Assembly: GCA_023262245.1 (NCBI GenBank)
Contig: JALRDC010000051.1
Span: 1-25,226, forward strand
Direction of reading: 5' to 3'
DNA length: 25,226 bases
Source of the DNA: Flavobacteriaceae bacterium
Lineage (GTDB): Bacteria > Bacteroidota > Bacteroidia > Flavobacteriales > Flavobacteriaceae
This document shows positions 14,446 to 23,343 of this stretch, piece after piece. A model generated the notes under the pieces. That model saw nothing but the letters and a program-made list of their open reading frames with translations. It had not been told where the DNA came from and did no database searches. The position numbers were made by a program, and so were the translations under genes. Each line of letters starts with the position of its first letter. Position 1 is the stretch's first letter.

Positions 14446-17409
14446 ATGCAAAATAATTCTTTGATCAGAGTTTTCGGTATTTTATTTGCACTAGTAAGTA
14501 TCTACCAACTCTCCTTCACTTTCATAACAAGTAATGTTGAAAAACAAGCTGCTACCTATGCTCGTCAGGTAGTTTCTGAAGAAGAACCAAACTATCTCGA
14601 GCTTCGCGATCAAACGGTAACTTCCTATTTAGATTCGATAGGAAATAACCCACTTTACGGATTTACAACCTATAATGACGCCAAAGAGAAAGAGCTCAAT
14701 AAAGGGCTTGACCTCAAAGGAGGAATTAATGTAATTCTACAAATTTCTATTCGCGATATCCTTAGTGGACTAACTGAAAACACTAAAAATCCAATTTTTA
14801 ATAGAGCATTAGACGAAGCCGATGTACTACAAAAGTCTTCAGATGAGCCTTATATTGAGTCTTTCTTCAAAGCTTTTGATCAAGTAAAAAGTGGAGAAAA
14901 ATTAGCCTCTCCAGAGATCTTCGCAAATAGAACGCTGAGTGATGAGATTAATTTCGAAATGACAGATCAAGAAACCCAGTCTGTTATTCGAAGAAAAATT
15001 GATGAATCTATCGTTTCCGCATTTGAGGTGTTGAGAAAACGGATCGATAAATTTGGTGTTACCCAGCCGAATATTCAACGGTTAGGAACATCGGGGCGTA
15101 TTTTGGTTGAACTTCCTGGAGCCAAAGATGTAGATCGAGTACAAAATTTATTACAGAGTACCGCTCAATTAGAATTTTGGGAAACCTATAAAAACGATCA
15201 GCTGATCAATTTTATCATTGAAGCAAACACATATCTAGGTTCACAGGTGCAGAAAGAGGTAGCACTTCAAGATGATATTGAAAAAGATGCAGATTCTGAA
15301 ATCGACGATCTTTTAGCAGATGTAGCAACTCAAGATTCTATATCTGCCCCAAACAACAACCCTATTCTAGATCGTATCGTAGGTCAAGGCTTTCAAGGGG
15401 GACCTGTCTTAGCACAATTTGCTACTCGAGACAGTGATTTAATCATGAGCTATCTTGATCAACCTGAAGTCCGTAGATTACTTCCCTCCGAGTATCGTTA
15501 CACTCGTTTTGCTTGGGGAAAACCTACTGCTGATGGAGATGTAGTTGAATTATATGCTTTAAAATCAAATCGAGAAAATCTTGCCCCCCTAAGTGGTGGA
15601 GTTGTAGTTGATGCATTACAAACTTTTGATCAAGTGGGAAATCCCGCTGTATCGATGCAAATGGATTCTAGAGGTGCCCGTATATGGGAAAATATGACAG
15701 GAAAGGCCTTTAAGGATGCGAGTAATATTGCAATTGTATTAGATAATGTAGTTTACTCTGCACCAGGGGTATCCAATGGAGCTATTGCCGGAGGGCGATC
15801 AGAAATTACAGGAAATTTTACCCTAAACGAGGCTATCGATTTAGCCAATGTCCTTAGAGCTGGAAAATTACCTGCTTCAGCCGAAATCATTCAGTCTGAA
15901 ATTGTTGGACCTTCTTTAGGTAAAGAAGCTATCGAAGCGGGAATTTATTCCTTTATCATAGCACTTATCATTGTTCTGATTTGGATGATTTTTTATTACG
16001 GTAGTTCAGGGGTTTTTGCTGACATTGCTCTTTTATTAAACATTCTTTTGATTTTCGGAATTTTAGCTGGTTTAGGAGCAGTACTTACCTTACCTGGAAT
16101 TGCGGGGATTGTATTAACTATCGGAATTTCTGTTGACGCAAATGTTTTGATTTTCGAACGGGTACGAGAAGAACTCAAAAAAGGAAAAGGGATTCGTAAA
16201 GCAATAGCAGATGGATTTAACAATGCGTTATCCTCTATTTTAGATGCAAATATTACTACGGGCTTAACAGCCTTAATTCTCTTTATTTTTGGAACTGGTC
16301 CTATCAAAGGATTTGCAACCACACTTCTGATTGGTATTGGAACCTCCTTGTTTACGGCCATTTTTATCACCAGAATTTTAGTGGATTCAAGAAATGAAAA
16401 AGGTAAAGCGGTTTCATTTTCTACAAAAACTACAAGGGGATTATTGTCCAATATCAACATCTCTTTTTTACAAAAACGAAAAGTTGCTTATGTAATTTCT
16501 TCAGTTTTAATTCTTATCAGCTTGTTTTCACTTGGCTTTAAAGGTTTAAACCAAGGAGTAGATTTTGTAGGGGGTCGATCCTATACCGTTCGATTTGAAA
16601 AACCTGTAAACCCTACTGAAATCAGTTCACTTTTGTTAGATGAGTTTGGTAGTGCTGAGGTTAAAACCTTTGGAGAGGAAAATCAATTAAAAATAACAAC
16701 CAAATATAAAGTAGATGTTGAGGGTATTGCAGTTGATGAAGAAATACAAAATAAACTGTATTCCTCATTATTATCCTATTTACCTGACGGAACTGCTTAT
16801 GATGATTTTGTTAAAGGGAGTTCCGAAAAATCCATCGGTATCATGTCCTCCATCAAAGTAGGACCTACCATAGCTGATGATATTAAAAACAATTCGTTTC
16901 TAGCTGTTATTGGATCTTTAATCGTTGTGTTTCTTTATATTTTATTGCGATTTCAGAAGTGGCAATTCTCTCTTGGAGCCGTAGCTGCAGTCTTCCATGA
17001 TGTATTAATCGTATTAGGGATTTTTTCTTTGACCTATACCTTTATGCCTTTTAATATGGAGATCAATCAAGCTTTTATTGCGGCTATCTTAACAGTAATA
17101 GGATATTCATTAAATGATACTGTGGTTGTTTTTGATCGCATCCGAGAGTTTGTAAATGAACATACAAAATGGGAATTCAATGAAACCGTAAATAGTGCTT
17201 TGAATAGTACCTTAAGTAGAACATTAAATACTTCACTTACTACACTCCTTGTTCTTTTAGCCATTTTTATTTTTGGTGGAGAATCAATTAGAGGTTTCAT
17301 GTTTGCTTTAATTGTAGGAGTATTGGTTGGGACTTACTCTTCCGTATTTATTGCTACTCCTGTGATGTATGACACGCACAAACGAAAAGCCTTAGAGGAA
17401 AGTAAATAA
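14446..17409 (+). CDS. secDF: Protein export membrane protein SecDF (fused SecD-SecF)
   Basis: A 987-aa fusion that uses the proton motive force to help pull proteins through SecYEG. The frame is open upstream from a TTG at 14425, but ATG at 14446 (MQNNSLIR) is preferred from the promoter position and typical N-terminus. SecD half: first membrane helix at about 8-26, the GLDLKGG motif (87-93), the large periplasmic domain, and then helices with SVDANVLIFERVREE near 560. SecF half begins near 676 (KRKVAYVIS), with GVDFVGG and then GYSLNDTVVVFDRIREF near 885. The fused form is normal in Bacteroidota. A strong terminator follows. Confidence 0.93.
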   Translation: MQNNSLIRVFGILFALVSIYQLSFTFITSNVEKQAATYARQVVSEEEPNYLELRDQTVTSYLDSIGNNPLYGFTTYNDAKEKELNKGLDLKGGINVILQISIRDILSGLTENTKNPIFNRALDEADVLQKSSDEPYIESFFKAFDQVKSGEKLASPEIFANRTLSDEINFEMTDQETQSVIRRKIDESIVSAFEVLRKRIDKFGVTQPNIQRLGTSGRILVELPGAKDVDRVQNLLQSTAQLEFWETYKNDQLINFIIEANTYLGSQVQKEVALQDDIEKDADSEIDDLLADVATQDSISAPNNNPILDRIVGQGFQGGPVLAQFATRDSDLIMSYLDQPEVRRLLPSEYRYTRFAWGKPTADGDVVELYALKSNRENLAPLSGGVVVDALQTFDQVGNPAVSMQMDSRGARIWENMTGKAFKDASNIAIVLDNVVYSAPGVSNGAIAGGRSEITGNFTLNEAIDLANVLRAGKLPASAEIIQSEIVGPSLGKEAIEAGIYSFIIALIIVLIWMIFYYGSSGVFADIALLLNILLIFGILAGLGAVLTLPGIAGIVLTIGISVDANVLIFERVREELKKGKGIRKAIADGFNNALSSILDANITTGLTALILFIFGTGPIKGFATTLLIGIGTSLFTAIFITRILVDSRNEKGKAVSFSTKTTRGLLSNINISFLQKRKVAYVISSVLILISLFSLGFKGLNQGVDFVGGRSYTVRFEKPVNPTEISSLLLDEFGSAEVKTFGEENQLKITTKYKVDVEGIAVDEEIQNKLYSSLLSYLPDGTAYDDFVKGSSEKSIGIMSSIKVGPTIADDIKNNSFLAVIGSLIVVFLYILLRFQKWQFSLGAVAAVFHDVLIVLGIFSLTYTFMPFNMEINQAFIAAILTVIGYSLNDTVVVFDRIREFVNEHTKWEFNETVNSALNSTLSRTLNTSLTTLLVLLAIFIFGGESIRGFMFALIVGVLVGTYSSVFIATPVMYDTHKRKALEESK

Positions 17410-17428
17410 ACCCTTTCACTTAGAAAAT

Positions 17429-17459
17429 AAAAAAGCCAAGCGATAAGCATGGCTTTTTT
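17429..17459. terminator. Bidirectional intrinsic terminator between secDF and the DinB gene
   Basis: AAAAAAGCCA (17429-17438) pairs with TGGCTTTTTT (17450-17459). After an A-A mismatch GC pairs with GC around a short loop. The A and T tracts serve both strands, matching its place between convergent genes. Confidence 0.85.
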
Positions 17460-17464
17460 ATTTT

Positions 17465-17986
17465 TCATCTCTTAAGTGCCATTCGAATATGTTCCAAGTG
17501 GTGTTCACAATGCCACGCGTATACTAATATGGTAGTGCCCAGAGGATAATTTTTATTTCTTTCAGGATGAAAATAAGCCCGTACATATTGCTCTTCATTT
17601 AAACTTCTTAGGAATAGACACCATTTTCGATGAAGTGCTTCTATAAGGGTCCTACTGGGTTCTATGTGGGTACTAGTGGCATCGGGTAGATTTGCCCAAT
17701 CGGCTTCATTATAGTCTTTTATATGGGGGGTTTCTTCCAATACGGCGTGTTTAAGTCGAAGATAGCAATGCATATGACTATCTGCTAGATGATGTACTAT
17801 TTGTGCAATATTCCAGCCACCCGGGCGGTATTGTTTTAATAAGTCCGATTCTGAAAGCTCGGATAAAATTGTACTCAATTTTTGTGGAAATGTCTCCAGC
17901 GTTTTGATCCCAATTTCGATTTCTTGAGAGGTTGGAAATTCATTCCATTGGTATTTTCCTATTGGGTATTTTAATGTTTCCTCCAT
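17465..17986 (-). CDS. DinB/YfiT-family putative metal-dependent protein
   Basis: A 173-aa four-helix-bundle protein of the DinB superfamily, closest in pattern to B. subtilis YfiT. Shared features are YPIGKY near the N-terminus, RPGGWNIAQIVHHLADSHMH (54-73) and YAWHCEHHLEHI near the C-terminus. Three likely metal ligands are H66, H159 and H163. YfiT-like proteins are metal-binding, and some relatives are low-molecular-weight thiol transferases. The substrate here is unknown. It starts 5 bp after the DUF192 gene and ends the minus-strand lgt cluster just before the shared terminator. Confidence 0.8.
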   Translation of the reverse strand: MEETLKYPIGKYQWNEFPTSQEIEIGIKTLETFPQKLSTILSELSESDLLKQYRPGGWNIAQIVHHLADSHMHCYLRLKHAVLEETPHIKDYNEADWANLPDATSTHIEPSRTLIEALHRKWCLFLRSLNEEQYVRAYFHPERNKNYPLGTTILVYAWHCEHHLEHIRMALKR

Positions 17987-17991
17987 AGTAT

Positions 17992-18477
17992 TTAAAAGGT
18001 GGTGTATTCAACAATGTTTCCCGTTTTAAGTTGATATTTTTCACTTGTCCCTGCAACTAATTCAAGGACAAAACGCGCAGGAAATTTTGAATTTATCGTG
18101 CTGGGATCATTAGGCGTTGCATTTTTGTGGATGTGAACAATTTCAAGTTTGCTATTTAAGAAAATTAGATCTAAGGAAAGAGGGGTGTTTTTCATATAAA
18201 AACTTAAGATTTGTTCTTGATCAAAAACGAAAAGCATTCCACGATTTTCCTCTAAACTTTCGCGGTACATCAATCCAGTTTCTCGCTCATATGGGGTGTT
18301 TGCTATTTCAATGTCAAATTGAGCTAAGGTTTTTTTGCTTGCAGTTAAAATGCTTAAGGAACCTTCTTTTTTGAAAGCGATGACTTTTTCTTCTATCTTT
18401 TGAGGTTGCACATTTTTACATCCAAGGGAAAACAGGCTAAACAGTCCAAGGACAATAGATACAAGCCTTAAGCTCAT
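17992..18477 (-). CDS. DUF192-family lipoprotein
   Basis: The frame opens at 18546, but the ATG at 18477 overlaps the lgt stop as ATGA and directly gives a lipoprotein signal (MSLRLVSIVLGLFSLFSLGC), so that start is preferred, yielding 161 aa with C20 as lipidated cysteine. The body carries the DUF192 hallmarks: ETGLMYRESLEENRGMLFVF, SFYMKNTPLSLDLIFL and the HIHKNATP segment. The domain's biochemical function is not established. Translation is probably coupled to lgt, whose product would itself modify this lipoprotein. Confidence 0.85.
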   Translation of the reverse strand: MSLRLVSIVLGLFSLFSLGCKNVQPQKIEEKVIAFKKEGSLSILTASKKTLAQFDIEIANTPYERETGLMYRESLEENRGMLFVFDQEQILSFYMKNTPLSLDLIFLNSKLEIVHIHKNATPNDPSTINSKFPARFVLELVAGTSEKYQLKTGNIVEYTTF

Positions 18478-19301
18478 GCTTTTTTTGGTTTTGGAGCACG
18501 CCACATTAAAAAAAGACCTAAAAGAACCAAGGGAATACTTAACCATTGTCCTGTAGAGAATAAAGGTAAAAATTCTTCTAGTCCTCCTTGGCTTTCTTTG
18601 ATGAACTCAATAAAAAAACGAATGGTAAACATCCCAGCAAAAAAGAGTCCAATTAGATAGCCTTGTCTGTTTCTATTTTCTGTTTTGTACACTTGTCTCA
18701 GTATAAAAAACAAAATAAAGTAACCCATAGCTTCGTAAAGCTGTGCAGGATGACGAGGTAAGTTTTCACCTCGATTTAAAAAGACAACTCCAAAGTTAGA
18801 ATTACTGTATTTCCCTACGATTTCAGAATTCATAAAATTCCCTAGCCTTACAAAACTCGCGCCTATTGCAACTGGGATGGTAACCCGATCCAATAGCCAT
18901 AAAATGGGACGCTCTTTAAATTTTAATTGATATAAATACAAACCAATGAGTGTGCCGATTACAGCCCCATGACTTGCTAAACCTCTAAAACCTGTAAAGG
19001 TGTATCCGTTAGGAGTGTCTCTAATGGGTAATAAAATTTCTAAGAGATGGTCCTGATAATAATCCCAACTGTAAAAAAAGACATCTCCAAGTCGGGCACC
19101 AATAAGAATGGATAAAACCATATAGACAAAAAGTGATTCCAAATAATCCAAAGAAATTTTTTCGTCTTTAAAAATATTTTTCATGATATAGTAACCCAGC
19201 CCAAAAGCGATTATAAACATTAAACTATAATAATGAATTCCAAAACTCCCTATTTTAAAAAGTGTTTCGCTAGGAGCCCAATCGATTTTTGAAAAGTACA
19301 T
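18474..19301 (-). CDS. lgt: Prolipoprotein diacylglyceryl transferase
   Basis: A 275-aa inner-membrane enzyme that transfers diacylglycerol from phosphatidylglycerol to the lipobox cysteine of prolipoproteins. Seven or so hydrophobic segments are visible. Family signatures are H111-G112 in SHGAVIG, the RLGNFMNSE box (152-160) with its essential arginine, and RHPAQLYEA (183-191). Length is typical. It overlaps the DUF192 lipoprotein gene by 4 bp. A TACATTTA box (19329-19322), with a TTG 23 nt upstream, is a weak candidate promoter. Confidence 0.93.
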   Translation of the reverse strand: MYFSKIDWAPSETLFKIGSFGIHYYSLMFIIAFGLGYYIMKNIFKDEKISLDYLESLFVYMVLSILIGARLGDVFFYSWDYYQDHLLEILLPIRDTPNGYTFTGFRGLASHGAVIGTLIGLYLYQLKFKERPILWLLDRVTIPVAIGASFVRLGNFMNSEIVGKYSNSNFGVVFLNRGENLPRHPAQLYEAMGYFILFFILRQVYKTENRNRQGYLIGLFFAGMFTIRFFIEFIKESQGGLEEFLPLFSTGQWLSIPLVLLGLFLMWRAPKPKKA

Positions 19302-19321
19302 GGTTATTGAGTTTTACTTTG

Positions 19322-19355
19322 TAAATGTAATTAAAATCAAAGGGAAACGAAACAA
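19322..19355 (-). promoter_or_regulatory. Weak candidate promoter for the lgt-DUF192-DinB cluster
   Basis: Minus strand: TTG (19355-19353), 23 nt, TACATTTA (19329-19322), which misses TAnnTTTG by one base. It lies in the 58-bp gap between yidD and lgt. Confidence 0.35.
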
Positions 19356-19370
19356 TTCCTCAGGGAATTG
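19353..19370 (-). terminator. Possible weak terminator after yidD
   Basis: CAATTCC (19353-19359) and GGAATTG (19364-19370) form a perfect 7-bp inverted repeat around 4 nt at the yidD stop codon. On the minus strand it is followed by TTTCGTTT, a broken T run, so termination may be partial. Confidence 0.4.
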
Positions 19371-19581
19371 GGTCGTATCCAGAACCTCCCCATGGGTGAC
19401 ATCTCAAGATGCGTTTCAGTGCTAACCAGCCTCCTTTAAACAAACCAAATTTCTTCAAGGCCTCAACAGCATATTGGGAACATGTGGGTTGATATCTGCA
19501 AGTGGGAGGAAATAAAGGTGAAAGGAAGCTTTGATATCCTTTGATTAGCATCAGTAAGGGAAAAATCAAGATCCTTTTCAA
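19360..19581 (-). CDS. yidD: Membrane protein insertion efficiency factor YidD
   Basis: A 73-aa protein with an N-terminal amphipathic/hydrophobic stretch. The YidD core is nearly complete: YQSFLSPLFPPTCRYQPTCSQYA (15-37) with its cysteines, GGWLALKRILRCHPW and the GGSGYDPIP end. YidD assists YidC-mediated insertion of inner-membrane proteins. The gene starts 10 bp after cysS on the same strand. Confidence 0.93.
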   Translation of the reverse strand: MKRILIFPLLMLIKGYQSFLSPLFPPTCRYQPTCSQYAVEALKKFGLFKGGWLALKRILRCHPWGGSGYDPIP

Positions 19582-19591
19582 AATATTGCTG

Positions 19592-21070
19592 TTAGTTTAT
19601 TTTGAAAGAGCTTCCCTCAGGACCGTCGTTGATTTGGATATTTAATTTTAATAGCGCATCGCGAATGAGATCCGATGTGGCAAAATCTTTTGAAACTCTT
19701 GCATTATTTCTTATCTCTAACAAAAGTGCTAGAGTTCCTTCCAACTGACTGTTGTCCGCAGCGACTTGGTTTGCATTAGGTTGAGCTAATCCTAAGACCT
19801 CAAAGAAAAAAGCATGCATTGAGCTTTTGAGGGATTCTAAATCCTGTATACTTATTTGCTGCTTTTCATTTGAAACAGAATTTATAAACTTTACTGCCTC
19901 AAAAAGATGGGCTATAAGTAGCGGACTATTAAAGTCGTCATTCATAGCCTGATAACAATTTTGTTTCCAAGATTGCAATTCAAAGTCTGTAGTGGTTTCT
20001 GAAGGAGTGATTTGCTCTAATAGTACGATTGCATCCAGCAAACGATGAAACCCTTTTTCCGACGCCTCAAGGGCTTTTTCACTGATGTCTACGATGCTTC
20101 TATAATGAGCTTGAAGCATGAAAAAACGAACCACCATAGGAGAAAAGGCTTTGCTAAAGACATTGTTTTGACCACTAAACATTTCATCTGGAAGGATGTT
20201 ATTTCCGGTAGATTTAGCCATTTTCTTACCGTTAAGGGTCAGCATATTGGCATGCAGCCAATATTTAACAGGGGGCTTATTATCTATAGATTCTGCTTGT
20301 GCGATTTCACATTCGTGGTGAGGAAATTTTAAATCCATTCCACCCCCGTGAATGTCAAACTGTGATCCCAAATATTTTCGACTCATTGCAGTACATTCTA
20401 GATGCCATCCTGGAAAGCCATCGCTCCAAGGAGAAGGCCACCTCATGATGTGTTCGGGTTCAGCTTTTTTCCACAGGGCAAAATCTTGGGGATTTTTTTT
20501 GTCACTTTGACCATCCAGAGCCCGCGTGTTGTGAATGAGCTCTTCAATTTTTCTGCCACTTAGTTTGCCGTAAGGAATGTCTTTGTTGAATTTTAAAACA
20601 TCAAAATATACAGATCCGTTAACTTCATAAGCATAACCTTTCTCTAATATTTCTTTAATCAATTCAATTTGTTCTACGATATGTCCTGTAGCAGTAGGTT
20701 CAATACTAGGGGGCAAAGCATTAAAACGAGCCATAGTGTCTCTAAAGTCCACGGTGTAACGTTGTACAACTTCCATAGGCTCTATAGACTCAAGACGGGC
20801 TTTTTTTGCAATGCGATCTTCTCCTTCATCAGCGTCATTTTCTAAGTGTCCAGCATCAGTAATATTTCTTACATAACGCACTTTATAACCTAAATGCATT
20901 AAATAACGATAAATTAAATCGAAGGATATAAACGTTCTACAATTCCCCAAATGCACATTGCTGTATACTGTTGGTCCACAAACATACATTCCAACATGAT
21001 CCGGTAGAATGGATTTAAATACTTCTTTTTCGCCTTTTAAAGAATTGTAAACGAATAGGGAGTTGTCCAT
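19592..21070 (-). CDS. cysS: Cysteine--tRNA ligase
   Basis: A 492-aa class I aminoacyl-tRNA synthetase that charges tRNA-Cys. Zinc ligand C31 lies in CGPTVY, with C226 and the HHE cluster at 251-253 completing the site. The HIGH motif is HLGN (40-43) and the KMSKS motif is KMAKS (283-287). The C-terminal helical region that reads the anticodon follows. Size is normal. Its ATG overlaps the folE stop by one base (TAATG), so folE, cysS and yidD are probably one transcript. Confidence 0.95.
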   Translation of the reverse strand: MDNSLFVYNSLKGEKEVFKSILPDHVGMYVCGPTVYSNVHLGNCRTFISFDLIYRYLMHLGYKVRYVRNITDAGHLENDADEGEDRIAKKARLESIEPMEVVQRYTVDFRDTMARFNALPPSIEPTATGHIVEQIELIKEILEKGYAYEVNGSVYFDVLKFNKDIPYGKLSGRKIEELIHNTRALDGQSDKKNPQDFALWKKAEPEHIMRWPSPWSDGFPGWHLECTAMSRKYLGSQFDIHGGGMDLKFPHHECEIAQAESIDNKPPVKYWLHANMLTLNGKKMAKSTGNNILPDEMFSGQNNVFSKAFSPMVVRFFMLQAHYRSIVDISEKALEASEKGFHRLLDAIVLLEQITPSETTTDFELQSWKQNCYQAMNDDFNSPLLIAHLFEAVKFINSVSNEKQQISIQDLESLKSSMHAFFFEVLGLAQPNANQVAADNSQLEGTLALLLEIRNNARVSKDFATSDLIRDALLKLNIQINDGPEGSSFKIN

Positions 21071-21750
21071 TAAAATTCTGTATCAAGTTTGATATAATCT
21101 AAAAACTCACGTTTTTTTTCTTCAGTTTTAAAAAGCCCTCCAAACTCACTAGTAACCGTACTACTGGCAACATCACTGATTCCACGAGAATTGACACACA
21201 AGTGTTTTGCATCGATCACGCAAGCAACATCTTGAGTACCCAGTACTTTTTGTAATTCTTGAACAATTTGAAGCGTTAGACGTTCCTGAACTTGAGGTCG
21301 TTTTGCATAATAATCGACAATTCGATTCATTTTTGATAGTCCCACAACAGAGCCGTTAGAGATGTATGCAACATGAGCTTTTCCAACAATGGGTAACAAG
21401 TGATGTTCACAAGTAGAGTAAAGGGTAATGTTTTTTTCTACCAACATTTCTCCATATTTATAAGAGTTTTTAAAGGTAGAGGCTTTGGGTTTTTCATCAG
21501 GATGCAACCCTCCAAAGGTTTCGTTTACAAACATTTTGGCAACACGAAGTGGGGTGCCCTTAAGACTGTCATCAGTCAAATCCATACCCAGAGTTTCAAG
21601 TATGGAGCGAACATGCTCTTGTATGATTAAAATTTTTTCATCATTGCTTTTGTCAAAAGCATCCGATCTTAGAGGTGTTTCAGCATTTGATGAGAAATGG
21701 TCATCGCCTGTATCGGCAGGATGGTCTGAGAATAGTTTTTCAATTTTCAT
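21070..21750 (-). CDS. folE: GTP cyclohydrolase I
   Basis: A 226-aa enzyme that converts GTP to 7,8-dihydroneopterin triphosphate, the entry to folate and related pterins. The zinc site is C114 and H117 (CEHHLLP) with C185 (KHLC). H183, SKMNR and KRPQVQERLT match the active-site region. The first 40 residues or so are a variable acidic extension. Its stop overlaps the cysS start. It has its own -7 box upstream and is the first gene of the folE-cysS-yidD group. Confidence 0.95.
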   Translation of the reverse strand: MKIEKLFSDHPADTGDDHFSSNAETPLRSDAFDKSNDEKILIIQEHVRSILETLGMDLTDDSLKGTPLRVAKMFVNETFGGLHPDEKPKASTFKNSYKYGEMLVEKNITLYSTCEHHLLPIVGKAHVAYISNGSVVGLSKMNRIVDYYAKRPQVQERLTLQIVQELQKVLGTQDVACVIDAKHLCVNSRGISDVASSTVTSEFGGLFKTEEKKREFLDYIKLDTEF

Positions 21751-21767
21751 AAGCTCTAAAATGCTTA

Positions 21768-21775
21768 CAAATATA
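21768..21775 (-). promoter_or_regulatory. Predicted -7 box of the folE promoter
   Basis: On the minus strand TATATTTG (21775-21768) is a perfect TAnnTTTG box 17 nt before the folE ATG. About 20 nt further upstream is TTTACC, a weak -33 element. Confidence 0.55.
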
Positions 21776-21811
21776 CTGATTTTAAAAAGGAAATGGTAAA
21801 CCCTATTAAGA

Positions 21812-23323
21812 TCAAAGTTTAAAATTATAACTCAGAGTGATCCGGGACAGACTTTTACTCAGTTCATAAGAATCGGTTAGTCCTTCGGAAAAGAGTTGAA
21901 AACGTTTATTTTGTTCAAATTGGACAAAAGACAGATTTAGCGTACTTCCACCAAAATTTAATCCAATTCCAAAAGTGAATGCTTGATCATCATTGGATAC
22001 CAAAGTTTGATTCTTTCCTCTGTAAAAATAGCCTCCTCTTAAACTAAGGTCTTTGATACGATATTCCCCACCAATTTTAATCGTGTTTATTGTATTAAAG
22101 TTGGTATTCACTGCGGAGTTTAAATTATCTAGAAAATCACTTCCACCAGGTTGACTAAGGGTGCTGTTTGATAAATCTTGAGAACTGTAATCGAATGAAA
22201 TAAGGCCACTATCATTAAAAATATACGCAAAGCTCAAATTGATTTTTGAAGGTATTTTAAATTGATAAGGTGCAAAGGAATTGGTTATTTCTGGGTCTAA
22301 GATTTCCTGAATTTCAGAACCCTCTTCAAATCGATAAGCACTTAAGCTTTGTTGAGTTTCGTCATGGAGTTCAATCCACTGTGGACTATCATAACTTGCC
22401 CCTAGACGTAGATTTTTTAATTTTAAAATCGCTCCAAATTGCATTGAAAATCCTTCTCCAATAGTGATGAGGTAATTGTTAAAATTGATATCATAAACAA
22501 AAGAATTTAAAGCGTGATCTCCTTCAAAAAGTTCTTGATCATTAAAAAATTCAATCTTGTGTGAGTTAAAGTTTACCCCAAGGTGGAGTAAGTTATTATA
22601 GAGTGCACTAAAATTAAAACTTGTTTTTCTGTGAAACCCTCTATTTGAAAGATTTAAATCGTGACGCACTTGACTAGAATCAACATTAGAAAAATAGGAG
22701 CGTTCTGCATCATTAAAGGAATAGGGGTCGATGATATAGGCTTGATATCCTAGAAAGGCTTGTTGGGTTCCAAAACCAATTTCATCTCCTAAATAACGAT
22801 AGATATTTTCAATTGTCTCATCATCATAGAGCTGAATATCTCCAAAAGGAACTCCATCAGCATAATAGAGAAAATAATCGGCAATTCCAGAAGAATTGAC
22901 ACCATTGATCCCTGCATTCTGATCGAAAGAAGCAACTTTATTAATGTTGAAGCTTGCACTTATTCGAGACCAAGGGTTTTCAGAATCTGTATTATTAAAG
23001 ACAAAAACAGCGCCAAATTGGTCTAAATAAAAGTTTTCATCTTCAGCAGTTTGAAGGGATCCAAAATAACTTCCTTTGTTTTCAAGTCCTTGAAAATTGA
23101 GACTAGCACCAATTTCTGTATTAAGAAAAACGGAAGAGGCTGCCGGATTGTCGCTAATAGCTGTGAGATCTCCACCAAGAGCTCCGAAAGCTCCTGCCAT
23201 TGCAGTATAACGAGCAGATCCACTCAGGTCAGAACTTGTCAGATAATTGACGTCATTTAGCGTTTGCGAAGCTAAAAATTGAGACATAAGAAGGGCTGTA
23301 CCCATGTAAAATAAGTATCGCAT
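21812..23323 (-). CDS. OmpP1/FadL/TodX-family outer-membrane transporter
   Basis: A 503-aa protein with a signal peptide (about 1-20) and the family-typical N-terminus SARYTAMAGAFGALGGDLTAISDNPA (35-60). Beta-barrel strands follow, ending in the aromatic-rich ITLSYNFKL. FadL-type channels carry hydrophobic compounds such as long-chain fatty acids or aromatics across the outer membrane. The ligand here is unknown. It starts 20 bp after the stop of the low-complexity lipoprotein gene on the same strand, so the two are probably co-transcribed. Confidence 0.85.
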   Translation of the reverse strand: MRYLFYMGTALLMSQFLASQTLNDVNYLTSSDLSGSARYTAMAGAFGALGGDLTAISDNPAASSVFLNTEIGASLNFQGLENKGSYFGSLQTAEDENFYLDQFGAVFVFNNTDSENPWSRISASFNINKVASFDQNAGINGVNSSGIADYFLYYADGVPFGDIQLYDDETIENIYRYLGDEIGFGTQQAFLGYQAYIIDPYSFNDAERSYFSNVDSSQVRHDLNLSNRGFHRKTSFNFSALYNNLLHLGVNFNSHKIEFFNDQELFEGDHALNSFVYDINFNNYLITIGEGFSMQFGAILKLKNLRLGASYDSPQWIELHDETQQSLSAYRFEEGSEIQEILDPEITNSFAPYQFKIPSKINLSFAYIFNDSGLISFDYSSQDLSNSTLSQPGGSDFLDNLNSAVNTNFNTINTIKIGGEYRIKDLSLRGGYFYRGKNQTLVSNDDQAFTFGIGLNFGGSTLNLSFVQFEQNKRFQLFSEGLTDSYELSKSLSRITLSYNFKL

Positions 23324-23343
23324 TGGACTGTTTGTTTTAGGGT

